Both the position numbers and the translations under genes were made by a program. Positions 1-11,064 of a stretch of DNA of 64,000 bases are shown here, one piece after another; position 1 is the stretch's first letter; each line of letters starts with the position of its first letter. This DNA comes from Xanthomonas cassavae CFBP 4642 (GTDB taxonomy: Bacteria > Pseudomonadota > Gammaproteobacteria > Xanthomonadales > Xanthomonadaceae): the NCBI RefSeq assembly GCF_000454545.1, contig NZ_CM002139.1, positions 1,085,899 to 1,149,898 of the forward strand, written 5' to 3'. The notes under the pieces were generated by a model. The model was not told the origin of the DNA and did not search any database. It worked only from the letters and a program-made list of their open reading frames with translations.

Positions 1-69
1 GGTGGGCCAATGAACCGTTCCGGTGATCCGACAAACCCGGTGCAGGCCGGCGTTGCGGTGGTTGCAACG

Positions 70-1503
70 TCAGGCGATGCGCACGCGTTCGTGGGAGGCG
101 GAAATGTTCATGGCCTCACGATACTTCGCAACGGTGCGCCGCGCCACTGGTACGCCGGACGTTTTCAGCAGATCCGCCAACTTGGCGTCCGACAAGGGTT
201 TGCGCGGGTTTTCCGCCTCGATCAGGCGCCGGATCATGGCCTGGATCGCGGTGCTGGAGGCCTCGCCGCCGCTGTCGGTGTCGATGCCGGAGGCAAAGAA
301 CGAGCGCAGCGCGATGGTGCCGCGCGGGGTGCGCACGTATTTGCGGGCGATCGCGCGGGAAATGGTCGATTCATGCAGGCCGAGCTCGCCGGCGATCTCG
401 CGCAGGGTCAGCGGCCGCAGCGCCTGGGCACCGAATTCCAGGAACCCGGCCTGGTGCTGCAGCAGGCAGCGCACCACCCGCAGCAGGGTCTCGCCGCGTG
501 CCTCCAGGCTCTTGAGCAGCCAGCGTGCCTCCTGCAACTGCCCGCGCAGATAACCGGCATCGGATTCGCCGCAGCTGCGGATCAGGTTCTCGTAGCCGCG
601 GTGGATGGTGACCTTGGGCTGCGCGCGCCCGGCCAGCGATGCGCGCCACACGCCGCGCTGGCGCCAGATCACGCAATCGGGCACCACGTAGGTGTCCTGC
701 AACAGCTCGCCGATCTGCTTGCCCGGGCGCGGGTCCAGCGAGCGCACCAGCTGCACGGCCTGTTCCACATCGGCAGCCGAGCGCTTGAGTTCATGCGCCA
801 GGCCGGCCACGCCGCTGCGCGGCAGCCGTTCCAGCGGGCCGGCCACGATCTGCAGCGCCAGCTCACGGCCTGGCGTGGCCGGGTCGAGCACCGCCAGCTG
901 CAGGGCCAGGCACTCGCCCAGCGTGCGTGCACCCACGCCGACCGGGTCGAAGCGCTGGATCTGGTGCAGCACGGTCAGCACTTCGGCCTCGTCCACGGCT
1001 GCGCCCAGCGCCAGCGTTTCGAGAATCGCCGAAAGCGGCTCGCGTAGGTACCCGTCTTCGTCCAGCGCGTCGATCAGGGTCGCGCCGATCTGGCGGTCGC
1101 GTGGCGACAACGGCGACAGATGCAACTGCCACAGCAGATGGTCGGCGAGGGTTTCGGGTTCGGCCACGCGCTCGGCCGCATCGCCGGACTCGTCGTCGTC
1201 GAAGCTGCCGCCGCTACCGGTGCCGGTCCATTGCAGCTCGTCCTGCGACCAGTCGTCATCGCGTTCTGCCGGTGCGGCGTCCTCGCGCGGGGTGTCTTCG
1301 CTGGAGGACGATGCCGCGGCCGGGGGCTCGCTTGCCGCATGCGCGGCTTCGTCGGCCCATTCCAGCAGCGGGTTGGTCTCCACCGCCTCGGCGATCTCCA
1401 GTTCCAGCTCGGTGGTGGACATCTGTAATAGCTTGATCGCCTGACGCAATTGCGGCGTCATGACCAACTGCTGTCCTAGCGATGTCTGGAGCCGGGCTTT
1501 CAT
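70..1503 (-). CDS. rpoN: RNA polymerase sigma-54 factor RpoN
   Basis: Alternative sigma factor that directs RNA polymerase to -24/-12 promoters and needs an AAA+ activator to open them. The 477-residue product has the Gln/Leu-rich region I at residues 5-50, an acidic stretch (about 55-110), the core-binding domain, a helix-turn-helix (near ESTISRAIARKY) and the diagnostic RpoN box ARRTVAKYR at 454-462. It starts at ATG 1503 and follows lptB in the same direction after about 40 bp, the usual order in Xanthomonas and Pseudomonas. Full length. The first 69 bases of the window lie downstream of its stop and show no gene. Confidence 0.97.
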   Translation of the reverse strand: MKARLQTSLGQQLVMTPQLRQAIKLLQMSTTELELEIAEAVETNPLLEWADEAAHAASEPPAAASSSSEDTPREDAAPAERDDDWSQDELQWTGTGSGGSFDDDESGDAAERVAEPETLADHLLWQLHLSPLSPRDRQIGATLIDALDEDGYLREPLSAILETLALGAAVDEAEVLTVLHQIQRFDPVGVGARTLGECLALQLAVLDPATPGRELALQIVAGPLERLPRSGVAGLAHELKRSAADVEQAVQLVRSLDPRPGKQIGELLQDTYVVPDCVIWRQRGVWRASLAGRAQPKVTIHRGYENLIRSCGESDAGYLRGQLQEARWLLKSLEARGETLLRVVRCLLQHQAGFLEFGAQALRPLTLREIAGELGLHESTISRAIARKYVRTPRGTIALRSFFASGIDTDSGGEASSTAIQAMIRRLIEAENPRKPLSDAKLADLLKTSGVPVARRTVAKYREAMNISASHERVRIA

Positions 1504-1543
1504 GCGGGCACTGACTGAAGAAAACGTGGGCGCGGCGACGCGC

Positions 1544-2263
1544 TCAAAGGCGGAAAGTTTCCCCCAGATAGACGCGACGGACGTCGGGATTGGCTAGCAG
1601 CGTGTCCGGTGCCCCCTGCGCCAGCACGCCCCCCTCGGCGAGGATATACGCGCGGTCGCAGATTCCCAAGGTCTCGCGCACGTTGTGATCGGTGATCAAC
1701 ACGCCGATGCCGCGTTCCTTGAGGTGGATGATGATGCGCTGGATCTCGCCGACCGAAATCGGGTCCACGCCGGCGAAGGGTTCGTCCAGCAGCATCATGC
1801 GCGGCTTGGCCGCCAGCGCGCGTGCGATCTCGCAGCGGCGCCGTTCGCCGCCGGAGAGGCTGGCGCCGAGCTGGTCGGCCACGTGGGTGATCTGCAGTTC
1901 TTCCAGCAGCGAGACCAGTTCCTTCTCGCGGCCGGCAGTGTCCAGTTCCTCACGCAGCTCCAGCACCAGCCGGATGTTGTCGGCCACGGTGAGCTTGCGG
2001 AAGATCGACGGCTCCTGCGGCAGATACCCCACGCCCAGCTTGGCGCGGGCATACATCGGCTCGGCGGTCAGGTCGCGGCCGTCCAGCTCGATGCGCCCGG
2101 CATCGGCGTCGACCAGGCCGACGATCATGTAGAAGCAGGTCGTCTTGCCGGCGCCGTTGGGGCCAAGCAGGCCGACCACTTCGCCGGCCTCCAGGGTCAG
2201 GCCGAATTCCTTCACCACTTCGCGTTGCTTGTACTTCTTGCGCAGACCGGTGGCGACCAGCAT
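1544..2263 (-). CDS. lptB: LPS export ABC transporter ATPase LptB
   Basis: Cytoplasmic ATPase that powers extraction of lipopolysaccharide from the inner membrane by the LptB2FGC complex. The 239-residue product carries Walker A (GPNGAGKTT, 34-42), the ABC signature LSGGE (136-140) and Walker B MMLLDE (156-161) with the LptB-type continuation PFAGVDP. The chosen ATG at 2263 overlaps the lptA stop by one base (TAATG), so the two are translationally coupled. A longer upstream reading in this frame only re-reads lptA DNA. Confidence 0.97.
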   Translation of the reverse strand: MLVATGLRKKYKQREVVKEFGLTLEAGEVVGLLGPNGAGKTTCFYMIVGLVDADAGRIELDGRDLTAEPMYARAKLGVGYLPQEPSIFRKLTVADNIRLVLELREELDTAGREKELVSLLEELQITHVADQLGASLSGGERRRCEIARALAAKPRMMLLDEPFAGVDPISVGEIQRIIIHLKERGIGVLITDHNVRETLGICDRAYILAEGGVLAQGAPDTLLANPDVRRVYLGETFRL

Positions 2264-2829
2264 TACTTGTTCCCCTGCGGCTTGGTGGCCGGCTTGGCTG
2301 CAGGCTTGGCGGCCGGCGCCGGCGTCGCCGCGGCAGGGGCTGCGGTCTTGGGCTGGATGATGGTACGCACGCGGCTGCCGTCGCCGCCGCTTTGCATGTT
2401 GCCGGTCTTGGTGTTGTAGACCATGCGCTGGCCGGCGTTGGTGCCCTTGGGCGAGTCGACCTTGTAATTGCCGGTCAGCACGATCACTTCGTTGGCGACC
2501 TGGTATTCGATGTTGTCGGCCTGGCCGTTCATCATCGCGCCGTCGTCCATCTGCTGCTTGAGCGTGGCCTGCTTGCCGGTCAGCACGACGCGGTCGGTCT
2601 GGCCGTTCTTCTGGAAGATGTCGGCGGTGTCGGCGTGGATTTCCAGCGTGCCCTGGGTGATCACCACATTGCCGCTGAAGCGGCACTTGCCGCTGTCGTC
2701 GAGCATGTTGCAATCATTGGCATTGGAATCGATCGCCATCGGCTGATTGCGGTCGCTGGTCTTTGCCATCGCAAGGGCGGGCAACAGCAGCGCGGCAAAC
2801 GCCAGTTTAGCGGGCAGCATTCGGTTCAT
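2263..2829 (-). CDS. lptA: LPS transport periplasmic protein LptA
   Basis: Periplasmic beta-jellyroll protein that bridges LptC and LptD and carries lipopolysaccharide to the outer membrane. A 188-residue precursor with a cleavable signal peptide (1-22, ending LAMA) and the OstA/LptA fold, including the family-like segments [20 protein letters not shown] and YNTKTGNMQ. The C-terminus (about 160-188) is an Ala/Pro/Lys-rich tail, longer than in E. coli. It overlaps lptC upstream by 23 bp and lptB downstream by 1 bp. Confidence 0.95.
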   Translation of the reverse strand: MNRMLPAKLAFAALLLPALAMAKTSDRNQPMAIDSNANDCNMLDDSGKCRFSGNVVITQGTLEIHADTADIFQKNGQTDRVVLTGKQATLKQQMDDGAMMNGQADNIEYQVANEVIVLTGNYKVDSPKGTNAGQRMVYNTKTGNMQSGGDGSRVRTIIQPKTAAPAAATPAPAAKPAAKPATKPQGNK

Positions 2830-3382
2830 AGCGGGTCTTGACCTGGGAAAGGAGCTTGTACTGGCGTGATTTGAGGTCGGCCTCGAAGCCGACTCCGCTC
2901 TGCATGATACCCGGCCGGGTCATGGTCACCGGCGCAGCGGTCTTGGCGAGATTCTGCTGCGGGAATACGTCCAGGCTCTGGGTGCGGAAGGTGGTTGGCG
3001 GGGTTGGGCCGGTGGTGGGGCTGTCGCCTTCGACATCGCCACGAAGCCGCAGCTCGTCGCCCTTCGGGCTGACCCAGCCGGTCTTGGCGCGCAGCGTCCA
3101 CGGCTGGTTGGCGTTGTCGGGCAGCAGGAACACCGGCGTGGTGATGTCCGAGGTCTGATCGGCGCGGTTGCGGTGCATTTCCGGCGCGCGCAGCGTCATC
3201 GATTCCTTGCCGCTTTGCTTGTCCAGCGCGATCAGCTCGAAGTCGCGCAGCACGTAGTCGGCCTTGGAGTCGTCCACTGCCGTCTCGACCGGACGCGCGC
3301 GCTGCTGCCATGCCGACCAGCCGGAAATCACCGCGGCGGCGAACAGCGCCACACCCAGGGTGGTGCGCCAGTTCCAGCTCAT
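2807..3382 (-). CDS. lptC: LPS export protein LptC
   Basis: Bitopic inner-membrane protein that receives lipopolysaccharide from LptBFG and hands it to LptA. The 191-residue product has one N-terminal membrane segment (7-26) and a periplasmic LptC domain (for example VLRDFELIALDKQSG and MTLRAPEMHRNR). The ATG at 3382 was chosen because it gives a short cytoplasmic start before the helix and overlaps the kdsC stop by 4 bp (ATGA). The reading frame stays open upstream only through kdsC. Confidence 0.94.
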   Translation of the reverse strand: MSWNWRTTLGVALFAAAVISGWSAWQQRARPVETAVDDSKADYVLRDFELIALDKQSGKESMTLRAPEMHRNRADQTSDITTPVFLLPDNANQPWTLRAKTGWVSPKGDELRLRGDVEGDSPTTGPTPPTTFRTQSLDVFPQQNLAKTAAPVTMTRPGIMQSGVGFEADLKSRQYKLLSQVKTRYEPNAAR

Positions 3383-3933
3383 GCGGAGAACCTTTCGATG
3401 ATGCCCTCGACCTGGCCCTGCGCGGCCAGCACCACATCGCAGACCTCGCGCGCGGCGCCTTCGCCGCCACGTGCCTGGGTATGCCACTGCACGCGTTCGG
3501 CAATCCATGGGTGCGCATTGGCCGGGGCCACCGGCAGGCCGACCGCCAGCAGGGCCGGCAGGTCCGGCAGGTCATCGCCCATGAACAACACCTGGTCCAG
3601 CGACAGACCGTGCTCCTGACACAGCGCCAGCACCGCCAGGCGCTTGTTCTTGACCCCGATCTGCACATGCAGGCCCAGGTCCTGTCCGCGTTTTTCCGCC
3701 GACAGGCTGGCGCGGGCAGTGATCAGCGCGACATGGATGCCGGCGTGTTCGAGCTGCTTGAGGCCCTGGCCGTCGAGCACATTGAAGGACTTGCTCTCAT
3801 TGCCGGCGTGGTCGTAATACAGACGGCCGTCGGTCAGGGTGCCGTCGACGTCGAAACAGGCCAGGCGGATCCGCGCGGCGTGCTCGATCAGGTCGGCGGG
3901 AAGGTGCTGCAGGGGAGAATAGGGCATCGGCAC
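3379..3933 (-). CDS. kdsC: 3-deoxy-D-manno-octulosonate 8-phosphate phosphatase KdsC
   Basis: HAD-superfamily C0 phosphatase that hydrolyses Kdo 8-phosphate to Kdo for the lipopolysaccharide inner core. The 184-residue product has the nucleophile motif DVDGTLTDG (28-36), the threonine motif ITARAS, and MGDDLPDLP near the C-terminus, as in the KdsC/YrbI family. It is coupled to lptC through an ATGA overlap and lies 42 bp after kdsD, so Kdo supply and lipopolysaccharide export are co-transcribed. Confidence 0.96.
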   Translation of the reverse strand: MPMPYSPLQHLPADLIEHAARIRLACFDVDGTLTDGRLYYDHAGNESKSFNVLDGQGLKQLEHAGIHVALITARASLSAEKRGQDLGLHVQIGVKNKRLAVLALCQEHGLSLDQVLFMGDDLPDLPALLAVGLPVAPANAHPWIAERVQWHTQARGGEGAAREVCDVVLAAQGQVEGIIERFSA

Positions 3934-3975
3934 GAATCGGTGAGAACGGGGTCCGGCGGTTGAAAACTGAACCTG

Positions 3976-4977
3976 TTAAACCACCTTGGCGCGCAACAGG
4001 TCGTGAATGTTCAATGCGCCGACCGCGCATTGCTGCGCGTCCACCACGATCAAACCGTTGATCTTGTAGTCCTCCATCAGCCGTGCGGCTTCGGCGGCCA
4101 GCTGGTCGGCGCCGATGGTGCGCGGGTTGCGCGTCATCACCTGGGCGATGCCAGCGCTGCGCACGTCGATATCGCTGTCCAGCGCACGGCGCAGGTCGCC
4201 GTCGGTGAACAGGCCGATCAGGCGCTCGTCCGCGTCCACCACCGCAGTCATGCCCAGCCGCTTGCGGCTCATTTCCATCAGCGCCTCGCTCAGGCTGGCG
4301 TCTTCGCGCACGCGCGGCAGGTCATCGCCGCTGTGCATCACGTCGGTGATGTGCAGCAGCAGGCGCCGGCCCAGGCTGCCGGCCGGATGCGAGCGCGCGA
4401 AGTCGTCGGCGGTGAAGCCGCGCGCGTCCAGCAGCGCCACGGCCAGCGCGTCGCCCATCGCCAGCGAGGCGGTGGTGCTGGAGGTGGGCGCCAGATGCAA
4501 CGGGCAGGCTTCGGCCGACACGCTCACGTCCAGGTGCACGTCGGCGGCCTGGGCCAGGGTGGAACCTGCGCGCCCGGTCATGGCGATGATCGGGTTGCCC
4601 TGGCGCTTGAGCACCGGCAGCAGCATGCGCACCTCGTCCGATTCGCCGGAGTAGGACAGCGCCAGCACGATGTCGGCCTCGGTGATCATGCCCAGGTCGC
4701 CGTGCCCGGCCTCGCCCGGATGCACGAAGAACGCCGGCGTGCCGGTGGAGGCCAGGGTGGCGGCGATCTTGCGCGCGATATGCCCGGACTTGCCCATGCC
4801 GGTGGCCACCACGCGCCCGCGCGAGGCCAGCACCAGCCGGCAGGCCGCGGCGAAGTCGCTGCCGATCCGCGTGCCCACGCTGGCCAGCGCATCCTGCTCG
4901 ATCTGGAGCACGCGCTGGCCGCTGGCGACCAGGCTGGCGTCGCTGACGGTGGCAGAAGGCAGGTGCGAGACGGCCAT
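3976..4977 (-). CDS. kdsD: Arabinose-5-phosphate isomerase KdsD (KpsF/GutQ family)
   Basis: Converts ribulose 5-phosphate to arabinose 5-phosphate, the first committed step of Kdo synthesis. The 333-residue product has an SIS sugar-isomerase domain (about 35-170, with GMGKSGHIARKIAATLAST and HPGEAGHGD) followed by two CBS domains (about 205-330) ending in KINGLIVVDA. Length matches E. coli KdsD. It is divergent from the bolA-like gene, so the 53 bp between them must hold the promoters of both. Confidence 0.96.
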   Translation of the reverse strand: MAVSHLPSATVSDASLVASGQRVLQIEQDALASVGTRIGSDFAAACRLVLASRGRVVATGMGKSGHIARKIAATLASTGTPAFFVHPGEAGHGDLGMITEADIVLALSYSGESDEVRMLLPVLKRQGNPIIAMTGRAGSTLAQAADVHLDVSVSAEACPLHLAPTSSTTASLAMGDALAVALLDARGFTADDFARSHPAGSLGRRLLLHITDVMHSGDDLPRVREDASLSEALMEMSRKRLGMTAVVDADERLIGLFTDGDLRRALDSDIDVRSAGIAQVMTRNPRTIGADQLAAEAARLMEDYKINGLIVVDAQQCAVGALNIHDLLRAKVV

Positions 4978-5030
4978 GCGGGACTCGGGTGAAGAGTAGA
5001 ATGTGCGCTCATTTTATGAGGAAACGCCCT

Positions 5031-6972
<1,942 letters not shown>

Positions 6973-7100
6973 GAGTCGAGCGTTTCTGCGTGCTGCGCAG
7001 CGTCCGCCGAACGCCGATCGGAAGGAAAACCCGGCTCGCGGCCGGGCTCTTCATCGCTGTCGGAGGCAGGATGCCTGTCGAGCAGGTCCCATGCCCTGGT

Positions 7101-7154
7101 AGGAGCGTGCCTGCGCGCGACGGGGCGTTACCGATAAAGCCCCGTCGCGCGCAG
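7101..7154. repeat. GTAG-type REP hairpin, possible terminator
   Basis: A 16-bp perfect inverted repeat (7111-7126 with 7139-7154; 12-base loop) preceded by GTAGGAGCG. GTAG-started hairpins are a familiar class of dispersed extragenic palindrome in Xanthomonas and Stenotrophomonas. It lies 5 bp beyond the stop of the DUF3108 gene on the minus strand and between converging transcripts, so it may act as a bidirectional terminator or RNA 3'-end stabiliser although it has no T-run. Confidence 0.75.
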
Positions 7155-7159
7155 TTCGC

Positions 7160-7843
7160 TTAGCGCAGCGACTTGATGGTCAGGTCCAGCGCGTCCTGGC
7201 CTTTTTCCTTCTGCAGCAGGCGCGCCGGCACCGGCAGGTCCTTGACCACCCAGGCGATCAATTCCTTGTCGCCATCCACGCGCGAGACCTTGGTGGCCTG
7301 TTCCTGCTTGCCGTTGACGGTGATGGTTTCCTTGCCGACCACCTTGTAGCTCATCGGCTTGATGCGGCCTTCGTCCACCATGCGGTAGTTCAGCGGCTTG
7401 CCGGCGGCCAGGTCGCGGGTAATGGCCAGGTTGATCAGCAGCGCATCCATATCGCCGGGCTGCAACTTCACCGGGCCACGACGGTCCGGCTTGATGTCGC
7501 CGCCCCAGGTCGCCTGGCTGGTTTTCCAGTCGTAATTGGCGGTGACGTTGCGGCGCTTGACCATCATCGACGAGGTGTCGTTGCTGCTGATCGGACGCAG
7601 CTGGCCATTGCTCTCTTCGAACACCGTGCTCTGGGTCAGGTTGGCCAGCTGGTTCTGGATGGTGAGCGTGTAGCGCCACTGGTTGGCGCCGGTGGACGCC
7701 AGGGTCATGGTGCCGTTGGCCTGCATGCCCATGTAGTTGGCCGAATAATCGGCCTGGAACGGCTGCATGGCGAACGCCGGCAGGCTGGCCACGGCCAGTG
7801 CAGCGGCGGCGATCAGCGAACAGGTGCGGGAAACGGTGTGCAT
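7160..7843 (-). CDS. DUF3108 exported protein (second copy)
   Basis: A 227-residue exported protein with a signal peptide (about 1-25, ending LPAFA) and a DUF3108 domain. Features are FQADYSANYMGMQANGTM near the start, repeated YTLTI/QSTVFEE strands and YDWKTSQATWGGD mid-protein. DUF3108 proteins are predicted periplasmic beta-rich proteins of unknown role. It starts 3 bp after the stop of a paralogue, with AAGGAG 8 bases before its ATG, so it is the last gene of the purM-purN operon-like run. Confidence 0.9.
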   Translation of the reverse strand: MHTVSRTCSLIAAAALAVASLPAFAMQPFQADYSANYMGMQANGTMTLASTGANQWRYTLTIQNQLANLTQSTVFEESNGQLRPISSNDTSSMMVKRRNVTANYDWKTSQATWGGDIKPDRRGPVKLQPGDMDALLINLAITRDLAAGKPLNYRMVDEGRIKPMSYKVVGKETITVNGKQEQATKVSRVDGDKELIAWVVKDLPVPARLLQKEKGQDALDLTIKSLR

Positions 7844-7846
7844 GGG

Positions 7847-8677
7847 TCAGGCTCCTTGATATTCGACCAGGCGTAGATCGACCTGATCCTCACCTCTGTC
7901 ACGTTGCAGGATACGCACCGGCGTGGGAACGCCGTTGGCGATCCAAAGGATGGTTTCGTTGTCGCCGCTGTTGACGCGGTACACGCGCAACGCGTCGTAG
8001 CTGAGGTCGCCGACCTGTACCACCTCGGTGGCATCGGCGGCCAGGTAGTCGTACTTGCGCACCCGGCCGACATCGACGTAGCGATAGCTCAGGCTGCGCC
8101 CGGGTTGCGCGTCGCGCATCAGCGACAGGTTCAGGGACAGCGCGCTCTGGTCGCCGGGCTGCAACGGAATCGGTTGCTGGCGCTCTTTCTTCAAGTCGCC
8201 ATCCCATTGCGCGGTGCCGGCCTGCCAGTTGTACACGCCGGTGACCTTCTTGCCGAAGAACACCGCCTTGCGCACCGTGCTCTGGCTCAGCGGCACGTAG
8301 GTGCCGCCGTCGACGCGGAACACCGTGCTCTGTTCCAGGTTCAGCCCCAGGATGCTGGCGAACCCCTTGCGGCCACGCACCGACATGTCGATGCGCCACT
8401 GGTTACCTTCGCCGTGGCTGACCTGCATGGTGGCATCGCCGGCCTCCTTGCCGCGGTAGAACGCCTGATAGGTCGCCACGAACGGTTCCAGTGGCGGCGG
8501 GGTCCAGGTGCTGGCGGGCAGGGTGGCGGCAGACACCGGCGCTGTCTGGGGCGCGGCAGCCGCTGCGGGCGCCGTGGCCGGCGCAGGTGCGGCGGGAGGC
8601 TGCTGCGCGCGGCTGCTGCCGGCCGGGGCGAGCAGGGCAGTGGTCAACAGCGCGGTGGCGATCGGAATGACGTTCAT
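7847..8677 (-). CDS. DUF3108 exported protein (first copy)
   Basis: A 276-residue paralogue of the downstream gene. It has a signal peptide (about 1-24, ending SSRAQQ), an Ala/Pro-rich linker (about 25-60), then the DUF3108 domain with FVATYQAFYRGKEAGDATM, QSTVFRVDGG and YNWQAGTAQWDGD, each matched in the second copy. I used ATG 8677; an in-frame TTG at 8704 would add nine residues and spoil the signal peptide. Function unknown. Located 64 bp after purN. Confidence 0.88.
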   Translation of the reverse strand: MNVIPIATALLTTALLAPAGSSRAQQPPAAPAPATAPAAAAAPQTAPVSAATLPASTWTPPPLEPFVATYQAFYRGKEAGDATMQVSHGEGNQWRIDMSVRGRKGFASILGLNLEQSTVFRVDGGTYVPLSQSTVRKAVFFGKKVTGVYNWQAGTAQWDGDLKKERQQPIPLQPGDQSALSLNLSLMRDAQPGRSLSYRYVDVGRVRKYDYLAADATEVVQVGDLSYDALRVYRVNSGDNETILWIANGVPTPVRILQRDRGEDQVDLRLVEYQGA

Positions 8678-8741
8678 GCGCTGATAGGAAGCACGGGGCC
8701 GCAAGGATGTCCTGGACAGGATGAGGAAGGCGTATCCGCAT

Positions 8742-9395
8742 TCAGGTCAATGCGGTGTCAGCGGACTCTAGTCGTAGCGGCGTAAACAGGCACTGACCGT
8801 CGAGGTGAACCGCGTCGCCGTGGATCTGCATGCGGCCTGCGGCTAGCAGTTCCAGGGTGGCCAACAGGAGCGGGTGTTCGCGCGCCAGCACGCGTGCGGC
8901 CAGCTGCTCGGCGCTGTCGCCGGGCAGGACCGGCACGCGGGCCTGCGCGATCACGCTGCCGGCATCCAGCTCCGGCACCACCAGGTGCACGCTGGCGCCG
9001 TGTTCGGTGTCGCCGGCCTCCAGTGCGCGGGCATGGGTGTGCAGTCCGCGGTATCTGGGCAGTAGCGACGGATGGATGTTGAGGATGCGCCCGGCAAAAC
9101 GGCGCACCAGCGGCTCGCCGAGGATGCGCATGTAGCCGGCGCAGATCACCCAGTCCGGCTGCGCGGCGGCGATGGCATCGCCCAGCGCAGCGTCGAAGGC
9201 CGCGCGGTCGGCGAAATCGCGCGGGCTGGCGCTCCAGCGCAATGCCTCACCGACCTTGTGCAGTGCCGGCGCCTGAGGGCGATCAGAAAACACGCCGACG
9301 ACCTCGGCCGGCAGCCGGCCGCCGGCGATGGCATCGAGGATGGCCTGCAGGTTGCTGCCACGGCCGGAGGCCAGGACGGCCAGACGCAGGCTCAT
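8742..9395 (-). CDS. purN: Phosphoribosylglycinamide formyltransferase PurN
   Basis: Third step of purine synthesis: formylates GAR with 10-formyl-tetrahydrofolate. The 217-residue product has the N-terminal GAR-binding motif ASGRGSNLQAI, the catalytic segment LNIHPSLLPRYRGLHTH (Asn-His pair) and VPELDAGSVI with the conserved Asp. ATG 9395 gives the standard N-terminus MSLRLAVLASGRGSN; the frame is open further upstream without family similarity. Usually adjacent to purM; here a small membrane-protein gene is inserted between them. Confidence 0.96.
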   Translation of the reverse strand: MSLRLAVLASGRGSNLQAILDAIAGGRLPAEVVGVFSDRPQAPALHKVGEALRWSASPRDFADRAAFDAALGDAIAAAQPDWVICAGYMRILGEPLVRRFAGRILNIHPSLLPRYRGLHTHARALEAGDTEHGASVHLVVPELDAGSVIAQARVPVLPGDSAEQLAARVLAREHPLLLATLELLAAGRMQIHGDAVHLDGQCLFTPLRLESADTALT

Positions 9396-9430
9396 GGGGG
9401 CGGATTCGCTGAAGTCATGGGCAGTGCGCG

Positions 9431-9895
9431 TCACGCGGCGGTGGCGGTCGGAGCGAACAAGGCCTTGACCTGCGGGCGCAGCAGCGTCACCAGCGTGAAC
9501 ACGCCAAGCACGGTGCCGAACGGCATGAAGGAGCAGGAAATGCCGGCCACGATCAGGCAAAGCAGATGCCGCCGGCGCTGGGCGATGCAGCGGCCAGCGT
9601 AGGCCATGAAGCCCGCCAAGGTCAGGCCGCAGCAGATGAAGGCTGCCGCTAACACCACGAAGAACCAGCCGAACCAGCGGGGATCCATCGGCGGCGCGTC
9701 CGGATTGGCGTTTTGCATCGGCAGGTGGCCGGTGATGATCGCAATGCCCATGGCCAGATGGATCAGCGGGAACAACGAAAACAACCCGGTGATGCCGGCC
9801 AGCACGTAATGGAAGATCGACAGCAGCTTGAGATGCTGCAGGTCATCGGCGCTGGCCGGCGCCAATGCCGGCGGTGCGAGTGGGGGCGCGTCCAT
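9431..9895 (-). CDS. Small four-helix membrane protein
   Basis: Unrecognised 154-residue inner-membrane protein between purM and purN. A Pro/Ala-rich N-terminus and the segment DDLQHLKLLSIFHYVLAGI lead into four predicted helices (about 29-53, 72-98, 107-130 and a final one near 115-140 in a compact C-terminal pair). The pattern of short N-terminal 'LKLLSIFHY' plus hydrophobic hairpins is typical of hypothetical proteins in many proteobacteria. It lies 13 bp after the purM stop and 35 bp before purN, so it is probably co-transcribed. Confidence 0.85.
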   Translation of the reverse strand: MDAPPLAPPALAPASADDLQHLKLLSIFHYVLAGITGLFSLFPLIHLAMGIAIITGHLPMQNANPDAPPMDPRWFGWFFVVLAAAFICCGLTLAGFMAYAGRCIAQRRRHLLCLIVAGISCSFMPFGTVLGVFTLVTLLRPQVKALFAPTATAA

Positions 9896-9908
9896 GCAGA
9901 TTCCTCGA

Positions 9909-10934
9909 TTAACCGATCCGCACGCGCTCGTCGCCCTGCGCCGGCACCACCTGGCCGATGCGCCAATGCGCCAACGCCTGCGCATCCAGCGCCTGTTCCA
10001 GCACGGCAGCCTGCTCGGGGGCGGCGATCAGCACGAAGCCGATGCCGCAGTTGAAGGTGCGCCACATTTCGGCATCGGCCACCGCGCCTGCGCGCTGCAG
10101 CCAGGCGAAGACCGGCGGCAGCGTCCAGGCGGTGGTGTCGATGTCCAGGCCCAGCCCGTCCGGAACGACGCGGATGATGTTTTCGGTCAACCCGCCACCG
10201 GTGATGTGCGCCATGGCGTGGATTGCCTCGCCATGCGCCTTGAGCAGGGCCAGCACCGGCTTGACGTACAGCGCGGTCGGTGCCATCAGTGCGTCGATCA
10301 GCTTGCTGCCATCGTCCAGCACATGCTCGGCCGGGGCGCCGGCACGCTCGTAGATCTTGCGGATCAGCGAATAGCCGTTGGAATGCGGGCCGGATGAGGC
10401 GATGCCGATCAGCACGTCGCCCGCGCGCACCTGCGCGCCATCCAGCAGCTGCGATTTTTCCACCGCGCCGACGGTGAAGCCGGCCAGGTCGTACTCGCCC
10501 GGCGGATACATGTCGGGCATCTCGGCGGTTTCGCCGCCGATCAGGGCGCAGCCGGACAGCTCGCAGCCACGCGCGATGCCGCCCACCACCGCCGCGGCGG
10601 TGTCCACATCCAGCTTGCCGGTGGCGAAGTAATCCAGGAAGAACAGCGGCTCGGCGCCCTGCACCAGCACGTCGTTGACGCACATGCCCACCAGATCGAT
10701 GCCGATGGTGTCGTGCCGGCCCAGCTGCTGGGCAAGCTTGAGCTTGGTGCCCACGCCGTCGGTGCCGGACACCAGCACCGGTTCCTTGTACTTGCCGGAC
10801 AGGTCGAACAAGGCTCCGAAACCGCCCAGGCCGCCCATCACCTCTGGCCGGAAGCTGCGCTTGACCAGCGGCTTGATGCGTTCGACCAGGGCATTGCCGG
10901 CATCGATGTCGACACCCGCGTCGCGGTAGGTCAT
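9909..10934 (-). CDS. purM: Phosphoribosylformylglycinamidine cyclo-ligase PurM
   Basis: ATP-dependent cyclisation of FGAM to AIR, fifth step of purine synthesis. The 341-residue product has the AIRS N-terminal motif [11 protein letters not shown], the nucleotide loop [31 protein letters not shown] and the C-terminal [14 protein letters not shown] 10934 gives [17 protein letters not shown], the normal start; an upstream extension of 36 codons is Thr/Pro-rich and not conserved-looking. Divergent from the DUF2066 gene across 130 bp. Confidence 0.97.
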   Translation of the reverse strand: MTYRDAGVDIDAGNALVERIKPLVKRSFRPEVMGGLGGFGALFDLSGKYKEPVLVSGTDGVGTKLKLAQQLGRHDTIGIDLVGMCVNDVLVQGAEPLFFLDYFATGKLDVDTAAAVVGGIARGCELSGCALIGGETAEMPDMYPPGEYDLAGFTVGAVEKSQLLDGAQVRAGDVLIGIASSGPHSNGYSLIRKIYERAGAPAEHVLDDGSKLIDALMAPTALYVKPVLALLKAHGEAIHAMAHITGGGLTENIIRVVPDGLGLDIDTTAWTLPPVFAWLQRAGAVADAEMWRTFNCGIGFVLIAAPEQAAVLEQALDAQALAHWRIGQVVPAQGDERVRIG

Positions 10935-11064
10935 GGGCGAGGGAGTGGAAGGCGTTGGGCTGGTCACGGGCGTGGGTGGCTCGGCAGTAAAGGCGGCGAT
11001 TTTAACAGCCACGTTGGCGCTAGCGCCCCATTCGGGCAACAATTCACCCGGATACGCTTACGCC

